Assembly (NCBI GenBank): GCA_963850535.1
Contig: CAWKMC010000040.1
Location: 290,483-354,482, forward strand
DNA: 64,000 nt
Reading direction: 5' to 3'
Source of the DNA: JAMXLO01 sp963850535
GTDB lineage: Bacteria > Pseudomonadota > Alphaproteobacteria > Acetobacterales > Acetobacteraceae
Numbering within the stretch: position 1 is the stretch's first letter; each line of letters begins with the position of its first letter. Position numbers and translations under genes: made by a program. The notes below the pieces were generated by a model. The model did not search any database, was not told the DNA's origin, and worked only from the letters and a program-made list of their open reading frames with translations. Shown piece by piece: positions 28,026 through 37,353 of the stretch.

Positions 28026-28357
28026 GCGGGGCGACACTTTATGGGCTGTGCAGTGCCGTACTTGTTGGCGTCGGGCTCTACGGGACGATTGTCCAGCCGC
28101 ACCTGCTGCGCAGAATCCTCGCATTCAACATCGTTGGCAGTGGCACGTTCCTGCTGTTTGGAGTGATCGCCCGCCGCGGCGCGGTCGCTAGCATGGGCGG
28201 TGACCCTGTGCCACAAGCCATGGTCATCACAGGTCTCGTGGTCGCCTTCTCGGCGACCGCGCTCGCCATTGCGCTGCTGTTGCGCTTGTCTGGCGAGGTG
28301 GCCCGAGATCGAAACGCGCAGATGCAGCCGACAGACGATGAGGCTGGCGGATGCTAA
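28022..28357 (+). CDS. mrpC: Mrp-type antiporter subunit C (NuoK-like)
   Basis: The 111-residue, three-helix protein resembles MnhC/NuoK, with GLYGTIVQPHLLRRILAFNIV and VPQAMVITGLVVAFSATALAIALLLRL, which includes the family's conserved ALVITxIVV-like helix. The ATG at 28022 overlaps the preceding stop by four bases. Confidence 0.9.
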   Translation: MSGATLYGLCSAVLVGVGLYGTIVQPHLLRRILAFNIVGSGTFLLFGVIARRGAVASMGGDPVPQAMVITGLVVAFSATALAIALLLRLSGEVARDRNAQMQPTDDEAGGC

Positions 28358-29904
28358 GCGGCCAAGCGAGCACGTTGTTGGATGCTAATTCGTCGGCCGG
28401 GTTCTTGCTGGTGCTGGCGATTGTGCTGCCCGCGAGCGGGGTTGTGCTCTTGCTTACGCTGGGCGGCCGGGCTGCGCAGTGCCTCGCCCTCGCCATCATG
28501 CCGGTTGGCGTTCTCATCGCGCTCATCGTAGCCGCCGATATCTGGCGGTCGCGCGAACCGCTGACGTATCTCGTTGGTGGATGGCATCCGCCGCTCGGGA
28601 TTGCACTGCGAGCCGATGGGCTTTCCGCCGTCATGCTGCTGACCACGGCGGTCGTCATTGGTGCCGTCTGCCTTTACGCGCGCGGCGCGTTCGGCTTGCC
28701 GGCTGGCGCGAACGAGAGGCGCATGCCGCTGGTGTTCTGGACCATGCTCATGGGGGTCTGGTCGGGGCTGAACGCTATTTGGCTGGCTGGCGACCTGTTC
28801 TCCTTGTACGTTGCCTTAGAGTTGCTGACTTTCAGCGCGGTCCCTCTGGTGTCACTGGATGGCCGCGCGGAGACCCTGGAAGCCGCGCTGCGCTATCTGC
28901 TGTTCGCGCTGATCGGCTCGGTGCTGTATCTGCTCGGCACTGCACTGCTCTACGGTGGCTACGGCACGCTCGATTTGCTGCTGCTGTCCCGCGTGATCAG
29001 ACCGGAACCGACGGCGTTCATCGCCGGCTCGCTGATGACCGCCGGCCTGATCGCCAAGACGGCACTGTTTCCGCTTCATCTCTGGTTGCCGCCTGCTCAT
29101 GCCGGCGCGCCGCCAGCGGCCAGTGCGCTGCTGTCGGCTCTCGTGGTGAAGGGATCGTTCATCCTCATCGTCCGACTGTGGTTCGAGGCGATGCCCAGTT
29201 TGCTGCGTCCGGAGATGACGCAGACGCTGGGCGTCCTCGGCGCAGCCGCGATCATATTCGGCAGCGTGCTCGCCCTGAGACAGGCGAGGCTGAAGCTGAT
29301 GATCGCATATTCGACGATCGCGCAGATCGGCTATTTGTTCTTCCTGTTCCCACTGGCTTCGGCTCCGGCTGCCGAAACATCAATGCTCACTGACGATTGG
29401 AATGGGATCGCCTGGACGGGTGGACTGATGCAGCTCGTGGCACACGCGGTGGCCAAGGCAGCGATGTTCATGGCCGCCGGCCTGATCGCCGAGACACTCG
29501 GCCACGATCGTATTGCAGAATTTGCAGGCATCAGCCGCGCGCTTCCAATGACAATGCTGGCCTTCGGCCTTGGTGGCATGTCCTTGATGGGACTGCCGCC
29601 GAGTGGAGGGTTCGTCGCCAAGGCCATGCTCCTCGTCGCATCTGTCGCCGAGGGACAGTGGTGGTGGGCTGTCGTGATCCTGGTGGGCGGTTTGCTGGCC
29701 GCTGGCTATATGTTCCGTGTCTTCGTGCCTGCACTGGCGCACGCCAATGCGGCGATGCCGCGCCGCGTCGAGGTGTCGCGAGACCGCCAAGCGGTGGTCC
29801 TGGCATTGGCGGTCTGCGCCATGCTGCTCGGACTTGTGCCGCTGCGGCCGTCGCAGTTGCTGGAGGTAGGTCGCACTGCTCCAGTGACAGTGCTGTCGCG
29901 ATGA
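28351..29904 (+). CDS. mrpD: Mrp-type antiporter subunit D (NuoM/N-like proton channel)
   Basis: The 517-residue polytopic protein is homologous to complex I antiporter-like subunits. LSLYVALELLTFSAVPLV contains the helix-5 glutamate, KTALFPLHLWLPPAHAGAPPAASALLSALVVKG is the signature of the proton channel, and IAYSTIAQIGYLF marks the broken helix. The start overlaps mrpC by seven bases. The frame is intact. Confidence 0.92.
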   Translation: MLSGQASTLLDANSSAGFLLVLAIVLPASGVVLLLTLGGRAAQCLALAIMPVGVLIALIVAADIWRSREPLTYLVGGWHPPLGIALRADGLSAVMLLTTAVVIGAVCLYARGAFGLPAGANERRMPLVFWTMLMGVWSGLNAIWLAGDLFSLYVALELLTFSAVPLVSLDGRAETLEAALRYLLFALIGSVLYLLGTALLYGGYGTLDLLLLSRVIRPEPTAFIAGSLMTAGLIAKTALFPLHLWLPPAHAGAPPAASALLSALVVKGSFILIVRLWFEAMPSLLRPEMTQTLGVLGAAAIIFGSVLALRQARLKLMIAYSTIAQIGYLFFLFPLASAPAAETSMLTDDWNGIAWTGGLMQLVAHAVAKAAMFMAAGLIAETLGHDRIAEFAGISRALPMTMLAFGLGGMSLMGLPPSGGFVAKAMLLVASVAEGQWWWAVVILVGGLLAAGYMFRVFVPALAHANAAMPRRVEVSRDRQAVVLALAVCAMLLGLVPLRPSQLLEVGRTAPVTVLSR

Positions 29905-29938
29905 GAGATAGCATCACTCACCCGCAGCGCCCGCAGCC

Positions 29939-31576
29939 GTGACCCAGGGTGGCGCATGGCTGTGCGCCGCGCTGGCGCTGCCGCTCGTCATGCTCCTCGC
30001 CTGCCTGTCACTGCGGTTGCGCGCATCGATGTGGCGGGGCCTCGTCGTGGCGCCGCTGCCAGCGCTTTGTGCTGCTTTGTTCGCGTCTGGTGCGTCGCTG
30101 AAGCTGCCGCCGCTGCTGCTTGGCATTAGCCTATTTCTGGATACGCCGAGGGCGTTCCTGCTGGGCGCTGCTAGCCTGCTATGGATTGCCGCCGGGTGGT
30201 ATGGCGCTGCTTGGCTGCGTGAGCAGTCTGATCCGGCCCGCTTCACGGTATGGTGGCTGCTGACACTGGTCGGCAGCATCGGCGTATTCGTGGCCGCCGA
30301 CCTTGTCGGCTTCTATCTCACGTTCACGCTGGTCAGTCTGGCGGCCTATGGGCTGATCATCGATGATGAAAAGCCGAAAACGCGTCAGATCGGACTGATC
30401 TATGTGGCGTTCGCCATCTTCGGCGAAGCGTTTCTTCTCCTGGCGTTCGTGATGCTCGCGGTGGCGGCACCGGGTCCTCAGGTGTTGATACGGGATGTTG
30501 TGGTGGCACTTCCCGCATCGCCCTGGCCCAACGCGACCTTGGCCCTGCTGGTTCTGGGGTTCGGCGTGAAGCTCGGACTCGTACCGTTCCACTCGTGGAT
30601 GCCTCTCACTTATCGCGCTGCTCCGATCCCGGCGGCCGCCGTACTCAGCGGGGCCAGTGTGAAGGCCGGAGTCATCGGCCTGGTTCAGTTTCTGCCGCTC
30701 TATGCGGCTTGGTCGGAATGGGGCGAAGCACTCGTGATCCTGGGAATGGCCTCGGCGTTCTACGGGGTGGTGGCGGGCATTACACAAGCCGATCCGAGGA
30801 GCGTTCTTGGCTATTCCAGCATAAGCCAGATGGGAGTCATCGCCGCAGTTCTCGGCATGGGCCTAGCCGGCGGCAATGATGGGATCGCGCTCCCGGTCGC
30901 CTGCTACGCAGTAAATCACACGCTGGTGAAAGGCGGACTCTTTGTCGCAATCGCTGCCGCGCAGGCGGGAAGTGGGCGGCGGTTGTGGGGGGTGCTCGTG
31001 CCGGCGACGGTGATTGCGCTCGGTCTCGGCGGGCTGCCACTCACTGGAGGCTGGCTGGCCAAGTTAGCAGTGAAACCGGTGCTGGGTGGTGGGATCATCG
31101 GCCTTTTGGCCAATCTGTCATCAGCCGGAACCACGCTGCTGATGATCCACTTCGTTGCTCGCCTGAGGACAGTGCAGATAGTCGGCCAGACCGCAACCCT
31201 GCGGGCGGCATCGCACTGGGCATGGCTGGGTTTGGCTCTCGCATCTATTGCAATTCCCTGGATCATGGTCGTGAGGCTAATGCCGGGCGTAATGGACGAT
31301 GTCGGCTCGCTTGGCTCGCTGGTGGAGGCCAGCTGGCCGATCCTGCTGGGCGGGGCAGTCGCCGTGGGACTTTCGCCCTTGCGACACTGGCTGATGGGTC
31401 GTGCTGGCACGGACGCCATCGTGCTAAGTATCGCCGACAGGACCGCGCGCCGTGCCTCTGCTATCGGCGAAGCCACAGAAAAGCTGGATCTGCAACTCCG
31501 GCGATGGCCTGTCGCGGTTACTCTGCTGCTGAACCTTACCGCCTTGCTGGCTGCGCTCTTGCTGATGGCGAGCTGA
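29939..31576 (+). CDS. Second MrpD/NuoM-like proton-translocating subunit
   Basis: The 545-residue polytopic protein starts at a GTG and resembles NuoL/M-type subunits: VGFYLTFTLVSLAAYGLII, KLGLVPFHSWMPLTYRAAPIPAAAVLSGASVKAG, and GYSSISQMGVIAAVLGMG. It probably fills the place of the NuoL-like part of MrpA, which is otherwise missing from the operon. The helix-5 region lacks the usual WE pair (FYLTFTL), so its proton-pumping ability is uncertain. The frame is intact; the operon ends here. Confidence 0.88.
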   Translation: MTQGGAWLCAALALPLVMLLACLSLRLRASMWRGLVVAPLPALCAALFASGASLKLPPLLLGISLFLDTPRAFLLGAASLLWIAAGWYGAAWLREQSDPARFTVWWLLTLVGSIGVFVAADLVGFYLTFTLVSLAAYGLIIDDEKPKTRQIGLIYVAFAIFGEAFLLLAFVMLAVAAPGPQVLIRDVVVALPASPWPNATLALLVLGFGVKLGLVPFHSWMPLTYRAAPIPAAAVLSGASVKAGVIGLVQFLPLYAAWSEWGEALVILGMASAFYGVVAGITQADPRSVLGYSSISQMGVIAAVLGMGLAGGNDGIALPVACYAVNHTLVKGGLFVAIAAAQAGSGRRLWGVLVPATVIALGLGGLPLTGGWLAKLAVKPVLGGGIIGLLANLSSAGTTLLMIHFVARLRTVQIVGQTATLRAASHWAWLGLALASIAIPWIMVVRLMPGVMDDVGSLGSLVEASWPILLGGAVAVGLSPLRHWLMGRAGTDAIVLSIADRTARRASAIGEATEKLDLQLRRWPVAVTLLLNLTALLAALLLMAS

Positions 31577-31594
31577 CGGCAACTCACCGCACCC

Positions 31595-31623
31595 TGGGAC
31601 GCTGTGCATCAGATTGGGACGCT
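31595..31623 (+). promoter_or_regulatory. Putative AraC-type operator: TGGGACGCT direct repeat, 20-bp period
   Basis: TGGGACGCT at 31595-31603 is repeated exactly at 31615-31623. The start-to-start spacing of 20 bases is two helical turns, the usual geometry for AraC-family half-sites. A TATACT that could be a -10 element lies at 31641-31646, and the AraC gene starts at 31715. Related pairs occur at 47830-47855 and 49696-49721. Confidence 0.5.
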
Positions 31624-31714
31624 ACGTGCATTCGTGCTCGTATACTGATCACCGACTGTATTCTATGTCTCGATATCGAGGGGACTTATCCATACAAATA
31701 GAGGGTGGGTCGAC

Positions 31715-32730
31715 ATGAAGGCGGAAGCGTTCGCGACAAGCGATCTACCTGCACCTCAGCAATTCGACGCTTGGATGGCCTGGTTCGATGGTGTCTTCGA
31801 CGTTTGGCCGCATGATTCGCCTCGCCATGGCTTCCACGCGCGGAGCCAGTCCTGGCAGATCGGTGGATGCATGGTCAGTCGTGTCCAGGCGCCGGCCATT
31901 CGGGTCGAGCGCAACACCACGCATACGCGTCGGAACCCGCTGGATCACTGGGTGATTACACTGAGTCGCCATACGACGAGTCTCATCAGCAGTCGCAATA
32001 AGACGTTGACTATTCCCCCGGGGACTCCCTTCGTCCTGTCGCTGGCGGATGAGCTGACGAGCGAACGGTCTGAGGACCAGAGGTTGCAGCTATATATCTC
32101 GCGCGACAAGTTCGCCGACTTGGCGCCGGCGCTGGAGCGAGCGTGTGGCACGGCCGTCGACACCCCACTTGGTTCTCTGCTTGGCGACTACCTTGCACTG
32201 CTGGAGCAGGTTTTGCCCGACGTTGCTCCGGACGATCAACCACGAGTGAGCGACGCGATAGGTGCGATGGTTGCTGCCTGCCTGGCACCAGAACAGGATC
32301 GGGCCGGCTCCGCTGGTCCGCAGATCGATCTCGTAGGGTCAGAAAGATACGCCGCATCGTACGCAGGTATTTGCGGTCACCAGCGCTTGGCACACGACTG
32401 CTGTGCCGCAGCTTGTCGATGTCGCGGTCGAAGCTCTATCGGTTGATGGATGCCGAGGGCGGCGTAGCACACTACATCCAACGTCAGCGCCTGCTTGAAG
32501 CCTATACCCTGTTGTCCGACCAATCCATGAATCGAACGATCAACGCCATTGCGGAAGAGCTTTGCTTTGCAGACACGTCGGGTTTTAGCCGTGCCTTTCG
32601 GCGGGAATTCGGTGTCAGCCCCAGCGATGTCCGAGCCACTTCGCGCACCGCCGACGCGAGCATTGCGTCCGCTCCAGGCAACGGCTTTGCTGGCGGCAGT
32701 CTGAACTCGCTGCTGCGCCGTCTGATTTAG
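31715..32730 (+). CDS. AraC-family transcriptional regulator, frameshifted
   Basis: The sensor domain (NPLDHWVITLSRHTTSLI) is AraC_binding_2-like. A double helix-turn-helix domain follows in another frame: LCRSLSMSRSKLYRLMDAEGGVAHYIQRQRL and ADTSGFSRAFRREFGVSPSDVR. A one-base loss near 32334 separates the frames, and the continuous protein would be about 338 residues. It has a paired direct repeat about 95 bases upstream, suggesting autoregulation. It is divided from the alkyl sulfatase gene by 362 bases in which I see no gene, and it could control that gene. Confidence 0.85.
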
Positions 32731-33092
32731 CAGCTGGTAAGATCCAATGGCGGGGCTCATGCCAACCATGGCAGTAAGGGGGCACGATCGTTCAGAATCT
32801 TCGTTTGCGGTGTCGCGCACGCCGGCCATACATTTGACGGCATGCCAATAATCAGCGAATAGCCGCTAATTCAGATTTGGGATGTAGTGCCTGGACCTGG
32901 ACGGAGGGCCTGTAGTGCAGGCGAAACCTTTGCCTGGATTTCACGCGTTGCTCGAGGTCAGGAATACGCGGCGATAACAGTCCAACATTGATCGCCTCGC
33001 GCCGACTGGAGGGGCTGATACCAACCTTGTGGGCGACCAGGCCCTTCAGGTAATTTCGGCAGTGCCAAGGATCGCTTGTGTGGAAGAGGGCG

Positions 33093-35193
33093 ATGACAAC
33101 TAGACGAGAGTTCGTGCGGACAATTCCAGCAGGGGCAGCTTTTGCGATCGCTGCTCGTATGGTCCTGGAAGGCACCCCCGCGCAAGCTGCGAGCGCAGCA
33201 GCTCCCACATCAGGGCATTTTCATCCCAAAGGCAAAGCGCCATCGCAATTCACCCTGCAAGCACTCAGGCAAGCACACGCCGGCCTGCCGTTCGACGACA
33301 CTATGGATTTCGAGGAGCAGAAAAAGGGCTCATCGCCCGTATGCCGGATCTCAAGATCACGTCAGACGCCGGCCACGTTGCCTGGGACATGGAGCGGTTT
33401 CAGTTCCTCGATAGCCAGCAACAATACGACAGCATTCACCCCTCACTGCTGCGCCAATCCAGGTTGAACAACAATTATGGTCTCTACGAGGTAATCCCGG
33501 AGCATTTATCAGGTTCGCGGCTTCGACCTTTCCGACATTACCTTCGTCCGTGGCAAGACCGGCTGGATCGTCTTCGACCCGCTGGTGAGCGGGGAAGTCG
33601 TTCGTGCGGCGTGGAAACTGTTTCAGCAGCATGTCGGTGAGGGCCTCCCCGTCTCGGCCGTGATCTATTCTCACACGCATGGCGATCATTGGGGCGGCGT
33701 GCGCGGCATCGTCGACGAAGCCGACGTGAGGTCCGGCAAGGTTCCGGTCATCGCACCCGCCGATTTCATGGAATTCACGGTCTCCGAGAACGTCTACGCC
33801 GGCAATGCCATGAACCGGCGACTGTTCTACCAATACGGCCTACTGCTGCCCGCCAGCCCGTATGGTTATGTCGGTCAGGGCCTGGGTCAGGCAGTGTCAG
33901 CCGGTGCAACGGGTCTGATCGCGCCCACCCGCTGCGTCGAAAAAGCCTATCGAAGAGTTCGAGGTCGACGGCGTGAGGATGATTTTCCAGAACACGCCGA
34001 ACACCGAGGCGCCACGGGAGATGAACACCTACATCCCCGACATGAAGGCGCTGTGGATGGCCGAGAACGTCATCGCCTCGCTGCACAACATCTACACGCT
34101 GCGCGGCGCGCCGGTGCGCGATCCGCTGAATTGGTCGAAGTACATCGGCGAAGCGCTGTATCGCTTCGGCCTGGAGGCCGAGGTGATGTTCGCCTCTCAC
34201 CATTGGCCGCGCTGGGGCAACGGGCGGATTCAGGAGGTGCTCCGCGGCCAGCGCGATCTCTATGCCCACATGAACAACCAGGTGCTGCACCTCGCCAACC
34301 AGGGCGTGACCATCAACGAGATCCACAACGTCTATGAGGTGCCGAAGGGCCTGCAGGACAAGTGGTTCTGCCGCGGCTATCACGGCTCTCCCCAACACAA
34401 CAGCCGTGGTGTCATCCAGCGCTACCTCGGCTTCTGGGACTGCAACCCGACGACCCTCATTCCGCTGTCGCCGGGCGATTCCGCGCCGCTCTACGTGGAG
34501 ATGATGGGCGGCGCCGAGAAGATCATGGCTCGCGGCCAGAAATTGCATGACGAAGGGAAATATCTCCTCGCTCAGAGATCGTGAACAAGCTGGTTCAGGC
34601 CGAACCGCAGAACCAGGCTGCCAAGGATCTGCTGGCGGACATCTTCGAGCAGATCGGGTACCAGCAGGAAAATCCAGGCCTGCGGAACAGCTTCCTCGCG
34701 GCCGCCTACGAACTGCGGTCGGGGATTCCGGAAGGGGAAACGGCCAGTTCAAGCAGCCCCGACGTGATCCGGGCGATGTCGACCGAGTTGTTCCTCAACT
34801 TCCTTGGCATTCGCATGGACAGCCGCAAGGCCGAGGGGATGCGGTTCACGATCAACCTGCTCACGCCGGACAACGGCGAGAAGTTCATCGTCGAGATGGA
34901 GAACGCCACGCTGACAAACATCAAGGGCTTCCTCGCCGAGAACCCCGACCTGACGCTCACAATCAACCGCTCGGATCTGGAGCAGACGAATGGTGGGGGC
35001 AAAAACACTCGAAGCCCAGATTGCGGACGGGACCGCAAAGGTGGAAGGCGACGCCCGCATTTTGAAGCAGCTTGCTTCGACAATGGTGGACTTCGATCCG
35101 CGCTTTGAGATCATGCCCGGCACGAAGAGCAGAACAGTTGTAGCGAAGGAAGACCCTTACGAAGCAGATCCGCGTCAGCCAATCGCCGAATAG
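33093..35193 (+). CDS. Exported linear alkyl sulfatase (SdsA1/BDS1-like, metallo-beta-lactamase fold), frameshifted five times
   Basis: The start at 33093 gives TTRREFVRT, a twin-arginine signal, and follows AGAGG. The assembled ~700-residue protein has the full domain order. The metallo-beta-lactamase domain has HTHGDHWGG (33675-33701) and the later HHWPRWGNGRIQEVL. An alkyl-sulfatase dimerisation domain contains KWFCRGYHGSPQHNSRGVIQRYLGFWDCNP, and an SCP2-like C-terminal domain contains RFTINLLTPDNGEKFIVEMENATLTN. It would hydrolyse SDS-type sulfate esters to alcohol and sulfate. Single-base indels occur at 33326-33328 (-1), 33501 (+1), 33940-33944 (+1), 34574 (-1) and 34989 (+1). At each one the conserved protein continues without a gap, so sequence error is likely. 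Confidence 0.9.
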
Positions 35194-35226
35194 CGCTTCC
35201 GGACAGTGCCATCGGCCGAGGGGGTT

Positions 35227-36097
35227 ATGACATCTCGTCCAAGCGATCTGGCAGCAGTCGTCGCTATCGTGCTGCTCACCTTCAGCATTTGGTTGCCAGC
35301 CCGCGCTGAGGACCCTGCCAGTTCATCCCGGCTGGCTGTAACGATTACGCCTTACCTCTGGATGCCTTCGATTGATCTGACCGCGAAGGTGCCGGTACCT
35401 GGGGGCGGCGCCGCGACGACCTCAACGACCGCCACGCCAGGGGACTACTTCCCGCATCTCAACTTCGCCGCGATGCTGGAGGGTGAGGTCCGCTACGACC
35501 GGTTCTCTGTGCTGATGGACTTCATGTACCTTGAATCTAAACCCGACGAGGGACCGGGTCAGGTCGTTCGACCAGGGGTTAGTTCACGTCCCAGTGGAGG
35601 CATCCATCCGCTCCAGTGTCAGTGCTCGGCTCGAAAGTGCCGTCTGGACGCTCGCCGGCGGGTATGCGGTGGCTGAAGGCAGCTGGGGACAAATGGACCT
35701 GCTGGCCGGGTTCAGGATGCTTTACGTCGGGGTCACGACAAATTTCCTGCTTGCGGCCGAGGTCACGCGGCCCGACGGCTCGGTTGCGCTGGGGCAAAGC
35801 GGCACTCTGCCGGCCAGCCGCGATATCTGGAACGGCATCGGCGGCATTCGTGGTCGCGTGTATCTCGCCGACGTCGGCTGGTTTGGTGGCGGCCGCATTT
35901 TTTTGCCGTACTACTTCGATGTCGGGGCGGGGGGCTCAAAGCTGACTTGGCAGGCGTTCAGTGGGGTGGGCTACCAGAACAAGAACCTCGGTGTATCGCT
36001 CGGCTATCGTTATCTCGCGTTGCACCAGGGCAGCAGCGCAATGATCCAAAAACTTGCGATGGGCGGTCCGATATTGACGGCAAGCTTTAGCTTTTAG
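35227..36097 (+). CDS. Outer-membrane beta-barrel protein, frameshifted
   Basis: The start at 35227 gives a signal peptide (VVAIVLLTFSIWLPARA). The mature chain alternates hydrophobic and polar residues as in a beta barrel (SRLAVTITPYLWMPSIDLT, LLAGFRMLYVGVTTNFLL) and ends in an aromatic residue (ILTASFSF), the usual outer-membrane signal. One extra G in GGG at 35550-35552 shifts the frame. It follows the alkyl sulfatase by 33 bases and may be co-transcribed, perhaps serving substrate entry; that role is an inference. The exact family is not recognised. Confidence 0.75.
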
Positions 36098-36192
36098 GCG
36101 GCAACCATCTGGGTGGCATAACGCTGCCTCAACGCAGGTGACGCGGTGCCTTGGCCACATTTCGATGAGTTCGGCCGAGCATCCGGTGCCGA

Positions 36193-37245
36193 TCAAAACC
36201 CCTGGAGTAGTGGTGCAAGATCGAATGTCGAACGCACGCCGATGTCGGCGCCGTGAGTGGTCAGGAACTGTTCCGCCGAACGGCGACCCTCGTCGTGGAG
36301 CATGGTAAGGAATGCCGTCTCGGCATTAAGCTTGGACGACGAACCGAGCTCGGCCAGCGTGTCGCTAGCGATGCGATGGATGCGCATCGCACCGAGCATC
36401 GCAATCTCCGGCGACGCGGGTTCAGAGACCTGCCGCAACAGCGCCATGAGACGCAGTTCCTTCAGCAGGACCGAGTTGAACGCCACCTCGTTAAGCCGGT
36501 TCAAGATAGCCCGTGCGCTGCGCGGCGTCTCTTTGCGCTCGATCGGATTGATTTGTACCAAGATCGTGTCTTGTGAGCGGCATTCGCGCACCAATGGCGT
36601 CATCGTCGGGTTGCCGGAGTATCCGCCATCCCAGTAACTCTCGCCGTCGATTTCGACAGCCTGGAACATGGTTGGCAGGCAAGCAGAGGCCAATAGCGCG
36701 CTTGGGGTTATCTCGGCATTGCGGAAAATGCGTCCCTTGCCGGTATGCACATTGGTGGCAGTAATAAACAACTTGATAGGCGCTTGCTTCAGCCGGGCGA
36801 AGTCGATGCTACTACCGAGGATTGCGGTGAGCGGGTTGGTCCCAGAGGGATTGAGGTCATACGGAGAAAACATCCGGCCAGCGAGATCCATGGCGACATA
36901 CGCCGGCGAGTAATCCAGCGACCAGCGGCCGAGCAGAATATCGAGCGGCGAACGCTGGAGTGGGCTCAGCGTGGCTGCCAGGCCGACCTTGCGCCAGAAC
37001 TCCGCCAGGGCGTCACGCGCACCTTGCGGGCCGTTCGCAGCGTGGCCGCTCACCAGTACCGCGGCATTCATCGCTCCGGCGGATGTCCCGGAGATCCCGT
37101 CAATCCGCAGCCATGGTTCTTCAAGCAGCCGGTCCAGCACACCCCACGTAAATGCACCGTGTGACCCGCCTCCCTGCAGTCCCAGATCCACCAGCACCTC
37201 GCCACGCTGTGCCACCGCGGTCGGCCCCTTTTCCGAAAATTCCAT
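36193..37245 (-). CDS. Patatin-like phospholipase
   Basis: The 350-residue protein has the complete patatin active site: oxyanion loop LGLQGGGSHGAF (residues 22-32), nucleophile Ser55 in GTSAG, and the catalytic Asp in YWDGGYSGNP. It has no signal peptide, so it is cytoplasmic or exported by another route. The family releases fatty acids from phospholipids or other lipids. It is divergent from the second patatin gene at 37354. Confidence 0.92.
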   Translation of the reverse strand: MEFSEKGPTAVAQRGEVLVDLGLQGGGSHGAFTWGVLDRLLEEPWLRIDGISGTSAGAMNAAVLVSGHAANGPQGARDALAEFWRKVGLAATLSPLQRSPLDILLGRWSLDYSPAYVAMDLAGRMFSPYDLNPSGTNPLTAILGSSIDFARLKQAPIKLFITATNVHTGKGRIFRNAEITPSALLASACLPTMFQAVEIDGESYWDGGYSGNPTMTPLVRECRSQDTILVQINPIERKETPRSARAILNRLNEVAFNSVLLKELRLMALLRQVSEPASPEIAMLGAMRIHRIASDTLAELGSSSKLNAETAFLTMLHDEGRRSAEQFLTTHGADIGVRSTFDLAPLLQGF

Positions 37246-37353
37246 GGTTTCACCTCCGAATGCCGTCGTGGCAGCTTTCAGTGTGGCTTTCTACGGTTGC
37301 AGTGCAGAATTTTGTCTGTCATTGCAAGCAGAACCTGATGACGACGTGATGCA

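Noticed and set aside
26993..28357. A single 454-codon frame spanning the Mrp region
   Set aside because: It mixes three things: an out-of-frame part of mrpG, the DUF4040 part of the fusion subunit followed by out-of-frame sequence after 27547, and mrpC. It is not one protein.
31669..31680. 12-bp palindrome CTCGATATCGAG upstream of the AraC gene
   Set aside because: A single short palindrome with no second copy near the other AraC genes; chance is likely. The TGGGAC pair nearby is better supported.
33326..34990. Programmed ribosomal frameshifting in the alkyl sulfatase and other genes
   Set aside because: Five shifts in one gene with different signs and without slippery heptamers cannot be regulatory.
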